Shown here: piece by piece, positions 23,895 through 35,183 of the stretch
Numbering within the stretch: the stretch's first letter is position 1
Layout: every line of letters starts with the position of its first letter
Source of the DNA: Mytilinidion resinicola
Lineage: Eukaryota > Ascomycota > Dothideomycetes > Mytilinidiales > Mytilinidiaceae
Assembly: GCF_010093595.1 (NCBI RefSeq)
Contig: NW_022985468.1
Location: 62,001 to 126,000, forward strand
DNA length: 64,000 nt
Direction of reading: 5' to 3'
Position numbers and translations under genes: made by a program
Notes under the pieces: generated by a model
The model's database searches: none
Told to the model about the DNA's origin: nothing
The model's input: the letters and a program-made list of their open reading frames with translations, nothing else

Positions 23895-24240
23895 AGTCCC
23901 ACTTCGCGTCTACATCATTTAGCAAAGCGAGGACGCAGAGGCAATACTTAAGCAAACCAAAACCTGAGTTCAACCCCGCCAACAGCCTCTTTCCTCCGCA
24001 CATGCGCTGCAGCTGCACGCCACGTCTAACTCACTTAGCAGAATGAAGACAGTGCGGAATCATTTTGTCGAACCGAAACCGAAACTCGAACCCACCACCA
24101 CCCTCGTTCCTCCGCACATGCGCTGCAGCCGTATGCCGTGTCTGATTCACTTAGCAAAGTGCGGAAAATGCGGGAGTGTTTAATCAAACCGAAACCGAAA
24201 GTCGAACCCGCCAACAGCCTATCCCTCCGTGCATGTCACT
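23895..24240. repeat. 115-bp imperfect tandem repeat, three copies
   Basis: The word CCTCCGCACATGCGCTGCAG occurs at 23993 and 24109, and a decayed copy (CCTCCGTGCATG) is at 24224, giving periods of 116 and 115. Other landmarks recur at the same spacing: an ATTTAGCAAAGCG-like box, an AACCGAAACCGAAA box and an AACCCGCCAACAGCCT box. Copies differ by substitutions and small indels. No reading frame is shared by all copies, so this looks like a minisatellite. Confidence 0.8.
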
Positions 24241-24751
24241 ACAAGGCGCGTCTCGGGCGTAGGACTGGGGGGCTTCGGGTCGGATTCTGCGTCTGTTGGC
24301 TCTTAGTCCATAACGGTTAGCTTGGTTCTTTTCTACGGAAAAGGGAGTAGTTGGTAGATCATAGACTTAGTTTTGGCCCACGGTGACGGTGATCATCGCG
24401 GCCTAAGGAAAAGGAGAAGTGTAGGATGGAGTATAAAAATGTGAAGCGTAAGACGTAGCAGTAAGTTGATGTTGAACGTGAAGCAGTCGTCGTATACGAT
24501 GTTCGCAGTAAGTCCATAAGGCCCAAGATATCATTTTTGCCACCGCGTTTTTCGGAGTTCGTCTTCTTCGGTTGAAAGCTAGAGGCCCCGATCTCATGCC
24601 AACCCTCAGAGGCTCCCTCCTATCTATTTTGAAGTTTTTTTGCGATTGTTTTTGTTTTTTGGCGGTAAGAGCATGTAAACGCGGAGTGTTGCCGTTCGGC
24701 GGTCAGTAGATATAGAAGAAAGTAACTGTCAGTGGAAAAAGAAAACTAGAA
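24241..24751. other. Intergenic, 3' of amidoligase gene
   Basis: Nothing recognised beyond T-rich runs near 24635-24660. Confidence 0.4.
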
Positions 24752-26066
24752 TCACTCGTCAGTATCGTCAATATTAGGCATGTACTCCCAGTCAGCCCTC
24801 CACAGCCATTCCAAGTTCTCGTCAGTGATGTTGGCTATATGGAGGGATCTCGCATCGTCGTATAGGCCGAGTGCTTGATCTATTTCCATATTGACTCGAA
24901 TTCCATAGGCCGCGTTCATCAGTAACGTGTCGAACGTGGGCTGCGGGAAGCGGTCGATGTTCTGGGAAGACGGCGGGTCGAACTGCTCCGGACTTGCTTG
25001 AATTGCCATTTCAGTAAAAGCCATGGTAAATGCAACCCAGTGTTTTGTTTGCCAAGTAGTTGTAACGCCTGGAGGTCTTCGGAACTCGATGCTACCAAAA
25101 CCAGTTGTCTTCGCCGAGCGAAAGTTCCACGAGACGTATTTGTCGGGAGACACAAAATCGACAATTTGATCTCTCTCCGACGTTTCTATGACTTCAAAGG
25201 CATCTTTAATGCCACGCAAGAAGCCACGCTGCTTGATAAGCCTGGCGATAGGTGTGCATCCCTTGATGTTGCTCTTGCAAAACGCGGAGATACGATCTTG
25301 TCTTGACATGGGACCCCATCGTGCGGTTTCTGGCTCATAAAAGGCGACGGCCTTTGCCACTTGACGAAGTTGGACGAGACTATATGACCCGGAGGCTGGC
25401 GAAATATGGACATGGGTACCACAGGAGATGTCCCGACGATAGAGGAATGCATCGTCCATAACCGACCAGAACTTGTCGATGGTGTAGACCCAATCAGCGT
25501 CTGCCTTGATGATCGGAGTGACGATTTCTACAGGATCTATGCAGCAAAGCGTGTCAGCATTCTTGAGAAAACTTATTCATGTGAATAGGTTCTAAGAATG
25601 GAGACAGTTTTGTGCCTTGCTTCAAAGCAGGCTTACAGAAACCGTTGGCAATATGGGCCTTGGAAATGGAGGCATCAAGCGTGGCGTTCCATTTGGTGTA
25701 ATCGGGTTCTTCATCGCAGTTGTGATCGAACACGTTGCAAGGCATTTCGGACGCCGATAGCAGCTGGGCAATCATTTTCAACAGAGTGAAGTTGAAGTCG
25801 CGCGTCTGTCGTGGAGTTGCATCGGAGTCTGGAAGACGGAGATCGAAAGGAAGCGAGTCGATGTGCTTCGGTCGGATGATGAGTTCGAGTTCCACACCGA
25901 AGTTGAAAGGTAAATGGGCACGGGCATGTGGCGTGCTTGTCGAAGGACGAGGGGTTGCGTTTGCGGGGGACGCGATTGACCAAGAGAGTATACCTGCAGA
26001 AGTATGACGGACGGGCGGGCTCCGTGTGAGGGAGAAGAAGTTTTCTGCACAAAAAAGGGAAGACAT
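24752..26066 (-). CDS. Putative amidoligase
   Basis: Exons 26066-25637 and 25536-24752, joined by a 100-nt GT-AG intron with correct phase, give 404 residues. The start is uncertain, and upstream sequence includes other splice-like sites. The Amidoligase_2 family (PF12224) belongs to the glutamine-synthetase-like COOH-NH2 ligases, which join carboxylates to amines using ATP. The N-terminal strand FGVELELII at about 54-62, the central CGTHVHIS at about 182-189 and the late IEFRRPPG at about 292-299 are the metal, nucleotide and substrate motifs expected. No signal peptide is seen. The next gene upstream, on the same strand, encodes a gamma-glutamylcyclotransferase-like protein, a combination reported in bacterial amidoligase operons. 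The substrate is unknown. Confidence 0.82.
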
Positions 26067-26362
26067 TGTGTCGGATGTCGTGTGAGCTGCGAAGCTTGAG
26101 AGTTGTGGGCTGAAAGTGGTGCTGCGAGTATGGAGAGTGAGGAGAGTGAGAGCATTGGGGAAGAACAAATACCTCGCATTTGTTTACAATTTACATACGT
26201 AAGTCGAGAAGGTGATAACGACGCCGGGTGAGCTCATAGAGCTTTCCAAATATAACCTTTAACAAAGTGGACTACCGGCTGATAGCTCGATTCAACCTGC
26301 CTGAAAAGGACATCATACAACAACAAGGATATCCGTAAATTCTCTTGCACCGCCTACCCGCA

Positions 26363-27313
26363 TCAAGCCAAGTCTTCCTCAGATCCAGCATACCTGAATG
26401 TGCAGCCCTTTACCAGTTGCTTCAGACCCACGGAGGCAATAACTTCCAGCACTATATTGCACCGCACGACCTCGTACTTCTCCGTCTCATATACCAGTAA
26501 AGCGTCTTCTTCGTCCCTGGATTGGACTTGGTATGCAAAACCCTCCACGAGGTTTCCAGGTGAGTCAATCATCGCCCTATATCGGCCACCCCACGTCTTC
26601 AAGATGCCACCTTTGAGAGAAGCGCGGTATAAGATAGGCAACTTATGAGCGACGTCACTCCACCCGAACAGATTGGCCAAGAGGTCTTGGTCTGCAAGGG
26701 TGCCGTAGAAAAAGTACCAGACGGGGTACTCGTCCTGCAGAGGATATGGACGCGAGGCGTCCCAGGCATTGGGTCGATGTTGGGGAAGTGTAGTATCGAC
26801 ACCTAGACTGGGGTAGGTAGACGTGCTTGACAGCTCCTTGGATGCCTTCCCGATTCTGATGAAAGTTGGCCGGTATGAGGGGTGCTTTAGATTCAACCAG
26901 TCGACTAGAACGTCCTTTGAATGGGGGCTCAGACGACAGAAACGAGCTGTGCCTTCGTCTCCAGTTGCTTTTTCCACGCTGGGTGTATTGTTCGGGCCAA
27001 GGTTTGCGGCTACGGCGAGCTCTTCTGGGGTGCTGAATGGAGGCTCCAACTTGACCAAGTAGAAGACATTTCCGCCCGTGGTCTCTCGCTTCCGGCACTG
27101 TGAGGCGCCAATTTGGGAACGCTTCTGGCGCGAGTTGACTCCATTTTGGATGTCGTGGATGTGCTGGAGAGTATCATCGCGTAGAAGTTGAGGATCTTTG
27201 AGCTTTGCCGGGGTGTAAAAGGCCTCCTCGTGAGCTTGGGTACCTGCCTCGAGGGCCATATCTTCCAGTTCTGCCTCGAGGGCCACGTCTTCCAGCACAC
27301 TGAGCCAGTCCAT
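26363..27313 (-). CDS. Gamma-glutamylcyclotransferase-like (AIG2) protein
   Basis: Intronless, 316 residues from the ATG at 27313. The same frame is open further upstream, but only the part after this ATG is convincing. The N-terminal 80 residues are charged and helical and recall no family. The C-terminal third has the GGCT/AIG2 fold: the nucleotide-like loop WYFFYGTLADQDLL at about 205-218, GGRYRAMIDSPGNLVEGFAY and the YETEKYEVVRC strand that closes the family domain. Enzymes of this fold cyclise gamma-glutamyl amines to 5-oxoproline or remove gamma-glutamyl groups from amines. The amidoligase starts about 300 bp downstream on the same strand, so the two may make and remove the same kind of amide bond. 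Confidence 0.78.
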   Translation of the reverse strand: MDWLSVLEDVALEAELEDMALEAGTQAHEEAFYTPAKLKDPQLLRDDTLQHIHDIQNGVNSRQKRSQIGASQCRKRETTGGNVFYLVKLEPPFSTPEELAVAANLGPNNTPSVEKATGDEGTARFCRLSPHSKDVLVDWLNLKHPSYRPTFIRIGKASKELSSTSTYPSLGVDTTLPQHRPNAWDASRPYPLQDEYPVWYFFYGTLADQDLLANLFGWSDVAHKLPILYRASLKGGILKTWGGRYRAMIDSPGNLVEGFAYQVQSRDEEDALLVYETEKYEVVRCNIVLEVIASVGLKQLVKGCTFRYAGSEEDLA

Positions 27314-28349
27314 TTGGAAAGAGTTGGTAGTCGAGTGAGTATTGTTGGTTTGTTGTTTGGTATTCGTGAGAAGTAGTTGAGCGGGCTGTAGTTTCCGTGA
27401 GTGTGTGTAAGTGAATAGGTAGGTGTGGCCGTGGCCATTTATTGTGCGGGTTGCATCACGTGGCATCAGAGCGCACTCTGAACCCTGGAACCTTGGAAAG
27501 CCAGGCCGACACTGTATGGGGTACCCCAGAAAGCTACCACGCTTCCCATTACTGTGGCTTCGCAATCTCTACTAATATGTCAGAGGTTACGTTTACATCT
27601 GCCAAGTAAGCTGGCACATAGGTAGAATATGCCTAAAATAGATGCCACGTGACCTGCAAGCGGATTATTATCGAGTCGACCTGGACTTACATCGCGACTT
27701 CACAAAGATGTGTACAAATATTGGACACTGCTTGATGCACTCCAATACATTCTTGAACGATTCGGTTCGATCCGCGTCTACTTGTGACTAGTAGGATGCC
27801 CCGTTGAGCACGGTCAGACGACGTCGTACTGTGTCTCGTCACAGATATCCGCACACTTCTCTACCATCACTTGTGGTGCCTCATGCTATTTTCAGAACTC
27901 CAATTTAGACGGAAGTACCGCCTTTTGAACAACTGGTGAACTCGTCAGGCTGCCCCAAGCAGCGGCAGAGGAGTGTACACAGATTGGAAGTGTGATCCAT
28001 CGCCATCGATTTCTGAAGTTACCATGATGCACTATAAGCGGCGGCAGGAAAGTGTGAGGATATTTATGACCACGCACTGTATATGCCCGTAAGTTGCTGA
28101 ATCTTCATCGGGCCAAGCAGAGGTGAATCAGCGTAGACGCACCTAAGACGACACACGGTCCAGTCTTCGATCTCCACTAATTTCCTCCAGATTTGAGCAG
28201 TATATGGTGAAGCGCCCTGGTTTAGCGATGTTTTCGGCGTTTTCGGCACAAAACTCCGTGCTAGCTTTACAACAAACTGATACCGTGAACAGAGTTGAAG
28301 AATTGTAATACTACGGCGAAAGGATTGTTACTTAGAATTTCCTCTCCTT
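27314..28349. other. Intergenic, nothing recognised
   Basis: About 1 kb between two minus-strand genes. It should hold the GGCT-like gene's promoter. No frame, RNA or repeat is supported. Confidence 0.4.
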
Positions 28350-31032
28350 CTAATCCCTAGGCTTCCAACTCGCCAACCTGTTCCCCACTGACGCCTGAAC
28401 CTCTTCTACTCAAAGTTAGCCTTTACTCCCACAATTCAGTGTCAAACTCAGTAAACTTACCAGCATCCATCTTATGCAACGTCTTCATATACTCCGCAAA
28501 CTCCTCACCCATCTTCACCACATCGTCAAGATGCCTCGCACTAATTGGTACGTGCGCCTGATCCGCCAGCGCAATAGCCGTCCTCACACAGTTCCGAATC
28601 TGCCTCCCATTCAAGTTACACTTTCCCAACTTCGCATTCACATGTTTCAGCAAGTCTTTCCTTGAATCTTTATGTATGCCATTCAAATCCTTGATAAAGA
28701 TTTTCCAAATATCCCTCCTCGAGTCCTCGTCTAGCAGCGGCAGACCCAGCGTCACATGGATTCGGGATTGGAACGCTTCGTCGATCGCTCCAACGCGGTT
28801 CGTTGTGAGAAACAGGATTCCGTCAAAGTACTCGAGCTCTCGCAGGAAGACGGAGACGAGGGCGTTGCGGTTGACATCTTTGTAGTCGCGCATTTGGAGG
28901 AAAATATCGGCTTCGTCAAGGAGGAGGACGGCGTTCCATGTTGTGGCGTCTTTGAAGATGCGTCGCAAGTTCATTTCGAGCTCCCAGGGCTCGGTACCCA
29001 GGTCGCCACAGGTGACCATGTAGAGGGGGCGTTGGTATTCGTCAGCAACGCATTCTGTTCGTGGTAAGTAAAGTAACCCTACTAGTCTGCCAAGGGAGTA
29101 TAGCATGCTTACCCGCTGTCAACGTTTTACCGGTACCAGGTGGGCCATGGAGAAGTAGCACGAGACCGCGTCCCTTGCCTTCTACGATGTCGCGGAATTT
29201 ACGATCATCAGATGTGTATGTGGAGACGAGGGCTTGAACAGTCCGCTTGTAATCAGCCTTCATGACCAATTTGTCGAACGCCTTCTTCCTGAACTCCACA
29301 GTTTTCAGATCACGAAGTTTGACCGGCATCCAGGATTTATCGCGGAGAGAAAATGCGTACGCGCGATCTGGACAGAGTAGTAGCGTCAGGTCGTCCGGCT
29401 CAGAATCGGGCTCGACCGAGTTGTACTTTGCGTATGGCGACACTCTATCCAAACGCTCAAAGTTTTGTCGAGCCGTCTCGCGTTTCTCTTTGCAATCGCT
29501 GCATGGACAGTGCATTTCTTGCGATTGGTTACTGACCCCCTCGATTTTGATACCTTCGCTACCGGTCTTGGAGTACGCTGCGTGGTCTACTACCACTCGG
29601 AGGGTGTCCTAAAGCATGGTTCAGTATTGCAAAAAGCGCCCGGATAGAGGATGTGTAGCAATCTCACCGCTAAAGAAGTCTTAGACCAAGCCTTTCCAGT
29701 GTACAACCGGAATATTTTATCCTTCTCTTTCAAATTCCAGAACGAACGGCCTCTCTCAATCAATTTGTCCCTGATTTCTGGATCACTGTACTTCTCCGGC
29801 ACAACCTCCAGCTGCTCGATCTCCCGGGAACCATTGAAAGGTCGAACATAAAGCTCTGTGTATGTCCGGCCAAACCGATATCCATCGAAATCAATGGACC
29901 AGCATCGGAGCTTCAGAGAGGTTCGGATTTCCCGACCACTTGGCAATTTTTCGATTTCACAGCCAGCCAACTCTTCGACCATGTATGCACGCTTTTCGCC
30001 TTCAGGTGATGAAACAACCACCTTTGCCTTCTCGCCCTCGTCTTTATCTTCAGATTCTTGTGTCGAGTACACGATCGTTCCAGGACGGAAGATAAGCCAA
30101 GAGTTGGCGAAGGAGATGACCTTCCGATCTTCATCTTCCTCCAAGGCGTCTAGCTCCTGCGAAACTTCCGGACACTCCGTCTTCATAAATTCCAGAACAT
30201 GCTCGAGATGCGTCCTCGTCTCTACATCCAGCTCAGGATTGGCTAGCTCCTCAGAAATGCTTTTTCTGTAATGGAAAAGCAGCATGAATGGATCCATGAA
30301 AGCAACCATACTCCCTCCTAGGGCCTGCCCGGGGTAATATTTGACAGCCCTGCGAAGGAACTGGATGACCAGTCTGGATCTAATCTCAAGGGTCTTCTGG
30401 TTGTTTTTCTCGATGTTACGAGTCACGGTCAAGATATGCTTCTGATCAGCCCCATTCTTCCCTTTTGCATTCTCGTCTTCGTCGGCGACCGCTGCGGCAG
30501 CTGTGGTCTCCTTGCGAAGCCTTTTGACTACAAGCTTAGGTCGTCCATTCTCGTCCTTGTTCTCTTCCTCTTCTTTCTTCTCGGATTTGGTTTCGTCTTT
30601 CTTGCTCTCGTCCTTTGGTTCTTCTTTCTTATCCTTCTCGAGTGCGGCAACTTTCTTTTCTAGCTCTGTAATGTACGACGCCAGGAACCGCGACGTGAGG
30701 CCATCAAGTCCTTCAGGTCGTCCAGAATTGCGGTCCTGGGTCTGGATCTCAAGTCGTTCCTGCTTCAGAATCTCTCTCACAAGCTCCTTGAGAGCCGTCG
30801 GATCGTTGCCATTGACGGCTGGCTTCTCCGTTGACTCCATGGCGGTAGGGCTTAGGGCAGTTACTTCACTTCCAGTCAACTCGCCACAACTCTCATTTTC
30901 CGTCTCGAGGGTTGCGGTAGTTGCAGTTGAAGCGAACGTATCGTACCGCGCAATCGAAGGCTTCTTCGAGTCCTGCAAGAGTCCAGGTTGAGGGAGAGGT
31001 TGAGGCTGAACAGGTGGGGCTGTCGCAGCCAT
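28350..31032 (-). CDS. AAA+ ATPase with fungal N-terminal domain
   Basis: Exons 31032-29668, 29608-29113, 29054-28461 and 28405-28350 give 836 residues. All joins keep phase. The last intron has branch GCTAAC, and the final exon encodes only EEVQASVGNRLASWKPRD. Residues 1-130 are disordered. A Lys/Glu-rich coil lies at about 140-200. A beta-rich domain of the fungal DUF7025 type spans about 230-450. The AAA core has Walker A GPPGTGKT at about 608-615, Walker B LLLDEADIF at about 665 and sensor LFLTTNRV. It is complete and probably active. Proteins of this layout are abundant in filamentous fungi and their client is unknown. No membrane segment is seen. Confidence 0.88.
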
Positions 31033-31656
31033 ACGAAGTACCAGAGAAGATTGCTGCGGTAGGGGTGTTATAAGCTAGTTGCCGCGATCCTTCTGCCCAG
31101 TAGTCGTCTGGAGTCCACGCTTATGGATATACTGGGTTTGAAAGGTCGCAAAGGTTCTAAGGTTCTGCGGCAGTCAGCCCCCTGGCGCACAACGCTTGCC
31201 TAAGCTTTTAGTGCTTGTACGGGGGCAGGGGGGGCGAAGAGGGCGTGGAGAACGCCACCACTGTCTCCAGATTTCGAAAGCAGGATGCGCCGGACCACCC
31301 CACATGGACGGGCCGGCGCGATTGGCGTGATGAATGGCCGCCCGCGCCCAGTAAGAATGGCTGAGACGCCTTCTAAGCATTGCTGGCTATTTCCGGCGTT
31401 TTTCTTATCGATCCTCTGCACTTGCTGGGGGTTAGATGGCACAAGAATTCAGCCCACGCGTTAGGGTTGGGGGCCAATTTTGTCCAATCAGGGAGAGGAC
31501 CGGATTTGCTACCTAGGTGCAGGCAGCCTGGTAGTGCAGTATCCGCCTTTCCACCTCCAAGAAAACGACGGTATGAATGAAGAATCACTACAACGGACCA
31601 AAGGCGACTATTCGTAAAAGTAGGCGAACTATCAACAGAGAGACGCGTTTACGAGC
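31033..31656. promoter_or_regulatory. Divergent promoter region
   Basis: Lies between the AAA+ gene (minus) and the STAND-like gene (plus). Overlapping frames at 31174-31588 are unsupported. Confidence 0.4.
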
Positions 31657-34290
31657 ATGGAGCTCTCTGAAGGCATAAGCTTCATCAAGCCCCCCAAACG
31701 GGCGTCCACTATAGGCGCAAAACCCACTCTAGATCAGCTACAAAGACGACTCCCACTCGCAGAGGGAGATGGAGCATTGATCCCGAGTCCAGCTCCTAGT
31801 CAAGGGAAGCAGTGGGCTTTAGAGATCTGGAAAAGGTTTGTAGATTTCCTTCATATCACGCTTCATATCTTTGCTAGAGCATTCTAACCAGGCAATAGCC
31901 ATGGAACCCAGCAATCATACCAAGCACTCAAATCAGCCGTCCATACATACAACAGCTTGGCCAACACAGAAAAGCTCGCCCAAATCCAAGAGCGCTCAGC
32001 GTGCTTCGTTGACGTCCGGAACGCCGCCTTCGCCGCGCGGGACAGACGAGCAAAAGAGGCCGCGAGTTCGAACAAGATCGTGCGGAAAATAAAGTCCGGC
32101 CTCGACAAATTTTGCTCTACAATCTACTTTTACGCCCCGATCGTAGACGTCGTGTCCCAGGCAGCGCCCGAGTATGCAACCCTAGCGTGGGGATGCATCC
32201 GCTTCCTACTGATCATGAACATCAACTCCGTAGAGCTGAAAGAGACGGTGCTGCAAAAGTTGGCGGATATCGGCGATCAGTTCGAAGTCGTCAGATGCTT
32301 TCTAGGATTGTACCCGTCGGAAGCCATGGCGAAGCACGTGTGTGGAGCGTACGAGGCTTTCACGAATTTTCTCGCGGAAGCAGTCAAGTATTACCAGGAG
32401 AACTCAATAAGTTAGACCCACAGCGGTCATATTGGTTTGAACGACGCTAATAATATATACAGAGAACTTCTTCAAAAATATAGCCCTGCCGTACAAAATC
32501 CGCTTCGAGCCACTCTGTCAAGCCATCAACGGCCACGTCATTAAAGTGAAGGAAGTGGCATCATTGGGCCAAGGCATCGCCATCGCCGAAAACACGACCA
32601 TCACCAAGCAAACCCACGCCCTGATGACCATGGGCAACTGGAAAATCGACGAAACGAACCAAACCGTGAAAGGCCTCAGCCAGGGTCTGACCGCCATGAT
32701 GGAAGAGGCCCAAAAACAGTTCGACTGGCAGCGCCAACAAGCAGAAGAAGCACGCAAACGCGAAGAGATCGACCCCTTTGAAGCATCTAAGACTCTCCTC
32801 AGCACCCGCGCCCTCCCTGTAGTCCTCCTCCTCATCCGTCCCCCGACCCTCGCCCCCGCTTTGTTAGATTCATCGCCTCACGCCGAACTCGCCCGCCTCT
32901 CCCTCGCCGCCGAGACAAAAGGCAGCACAAGCCGCACCTACGAACGTCTCGGCCTCCTCGAGAACCCGCAAATAAACACGTGGGTCGAGTCGCGCGCCTC
33001 CTCCTTCCTTTACATCGACGGCTTCCTCTCCCGCCCGGACTGGACAACACAGCTATCCCTCGACGTCGCCAAAGCCGCGCGCGAAGCTGGGAACGTCGTC
33101 CTGAGCCTCATGACTGGCGAGCAAGCCACAGCCCCCAACTCTGACGGCAGCGCCGGGAGTGGGAGTGGGAGCGGACCCAGCCGCCCAGTCGCCTGGACCT
33201 GGCGCTTCATCGAGCAGCTCGCGCACCAGCGGCCCGACTACTTCACCTTCGAAGCGCAGTGCGCGCTCGTGACGGGCCTGTTAACCGCGCAGGCGGATTT
33301 CAAGGGCGCATGGCAGGTCCTGCTCAGCAGCATCCGCGCGACGAACTTCGGCTTCGTGTATATAGTCATCGACAACATGGACGCCGCGTTCGACGAGTCC
33401 GCGAGCGCGGACGAGCTGGACGAGCTGTTGCAGGGGCTGCACGCCCTCACGCAGATCGAGAACCGAGTCGGTGCGTGACGCTCTAATCTGTCCCTTCGTG
33501 GGAGGCTGCTGACGGTGGTTTAGTCAAGATATTGATCACGGCTCGGCGCACCCGCTTCTACGAGCTCAACGTCACGCCGCCGGGAAGCATGACCATCGTC
33601 CGCGTCTCCCCCTTCACGGATCTCGGGCAGAAAGGGAGACCGAGCGGCCGCAAAGGCGTGCTCGCGGCTATGCGAAAACCTAGAATGGGGCGGCCAACCC
33701 GCCTGCCCGATCGTGACACAAGTGCTGATGTTACGTTGAGCGATAGCAGCGAGTGGGATGACGAGAAGCTGGAGGAGATGCTGGAGAGCAGTGACGAGGA
33801 AGGGCGGAAAAAGAAGGCGGCGAGGCGGCGGGAGAGGGGAAGGAAGGTGAGTGTGGTTAAGGCTTTGGGTAGTGTCGATTCGTTAGACTCGTTAGATTCG
33901 GATTCTTCGAGCGATGGTGGGGGAGGGAATGGGCTGAAGGAGCTGGGGAAAGCCAAGGCGAGTGGTGGAGTGAAGAAGAGGGTGGCCGGGACGGAGAGCG
34001 AAGATTCGCTAGACTCGTTGGACTCGCTGGATTCGCTGGATTCGCTGAAGTCGCTAGATTCGCTAGACGAGGCGCTGAAAACGTCGAGTGATGAGGAGGT
34101 CTCGCCGAAAGAGGATCGGAAGAAAACCAGAGCGTCGACTCAGCCGAAGAGCGGGGGGAAGACGGGTGAGGAATCTAAGAATGTAGCTACAGGATCTGGA
34201 GCATCAACCCACTTGCATGCTCCTCAGCCTGTAGCTCCTACTTGGACACACTCTCCTGAAGGGTCCGACTCGGACTTAGACTCTCTATAG
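31657..34290 (+). CDS. DUF7708 STAND-like protein with DSL repeat tail
   Basis: Exons 31657-31835, 31899-32410, 32463-33470 and 33524-34290 give 821 residues with consistent phase. Residues about 80-230 match the DUF7708 helical domain found at the N-terminus of fungal NACHT/STAND proteins (ACFVDVRNAAFAARDRRAKE through EAFTNFLAEAVKYY). An NTPase-like region follows: SFLYIDGFLSRPDWTTQLS sits where Walker A should be but lacks the GxxGxGK[ST] core. Walker B is recognisable (VYIVIDNMDA, about 528) and the next strand is VKILITARR. No ankyrin, WD40 or TPR repeats follow. Instead there is an acidic/basic tail with runs of Asp-Ser-Leu. It is probably a non-hydrolysing relative of fungal NLR-like receptors. 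Confidence 0.8.
34003..34065 (+). repeat. 9-bp coding repeat (Asp-Ser-Leu) x7
   Basis: Seven consecutive 9-bp units of the form GAYTCGYTR encode DSL DSL DSL DSL DSL KSL DSL within the STAND-like gene. A shorter DSL run occurs at about 33880-33900. One unit has AAG in place of GAY. Copy number is likely to vary. Confidence 0.85.
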
Positions 34291-35183
34291 TTATAGCAGC
34301 TCATCAATCTGAACAAGCCGTAAAATCATTAAGCCATCCCAGACAGCAGGGCCCCGTGTACATGTACTGGAACTGGAACCATTCTTGAGAATGCATTTAG
34401 GCGATTCGGGGCAGCGTCAAACAGGTACACACAGATCAGAAATGTGTCTTGTGTGCTAAAAGAGCATCGAGTTTCTTCAGACATAAGCAGATGGAAGTCT
34501 ACAAACAGAGATTGTCTATTTGTGAGAACGGAGCCATAGCTCGAACACTCGAACACATGATCGATGAAAGGCTCAACCTTATTAGTACACTCCAGACTCT
34601 ACCGTTCCAGTCTACCTGGTACATTGATGTCGTCCTCGACAGTGTTGGATAGCAACGTCTGAGGTAGCCCACCTGGACAGCAATCGTACCCATCGTCCGC
34701 AACAGTAGCTTTGCACCCGTGTCAATTTTCCAAAGCATGGTGAAGCCGGGATGAAGTAGTGAACCGATGTATTCAGACTACAGTCCTTGTCTTGTACTGT
34801 ACCCACAGCAAGCAAGCATTGGTATATCTTCTCATTCCGCACCATTCATTCGCCCTTCCGTTCCCATCATCCTCGGATGCAGCATTGCCCAAGCCATCGA
34901 CCGCCAAGCCAAGCAATCAAAAGCCAAGCCATCAACCAACCGCTGGGGAGATAATATGGGAAAAGGGGATTGGGCAGAACTAGAAAAGAAAGCACTCAGC
35001 ACCTACCGAACGCCTCGAAGCAAGATTGATTCCAGTCATGTCTGGACATTGCTCTGCCTTGCAAATCATCCATTAGCCTCTGTACTCATGGTAAATAGTT
35101 AGGAGAAAAGTGAAAAAGATGTCGCGATATGCTTCCTTGTCCACAGTACCGTTGTTCGCCGTTCAGTCATGGTGCCTTCGTAC
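34291..35183. other. Intergenic between convergent genes
   Basis: 3' flanks of the STAND-like gene and SPF30. No supported coding frame. A short imperfect repeat of AAGCCAAGC type lies near 34900-34930. Confidence 0.4.

Noticed and set aside
23895..24240. CRISPR-like array
   Set aside because: Units are 115 bp, diverged throughout, with no short constant repeat and unique spacer pattern. This is a eukaryotic tandem repeat.
32832..33956. Minus frames opposite the STAND-like gene, including a Ser-rich one
   Set aside because: Antisense shadow of the repeated DSL codons and GC-rich sequence.
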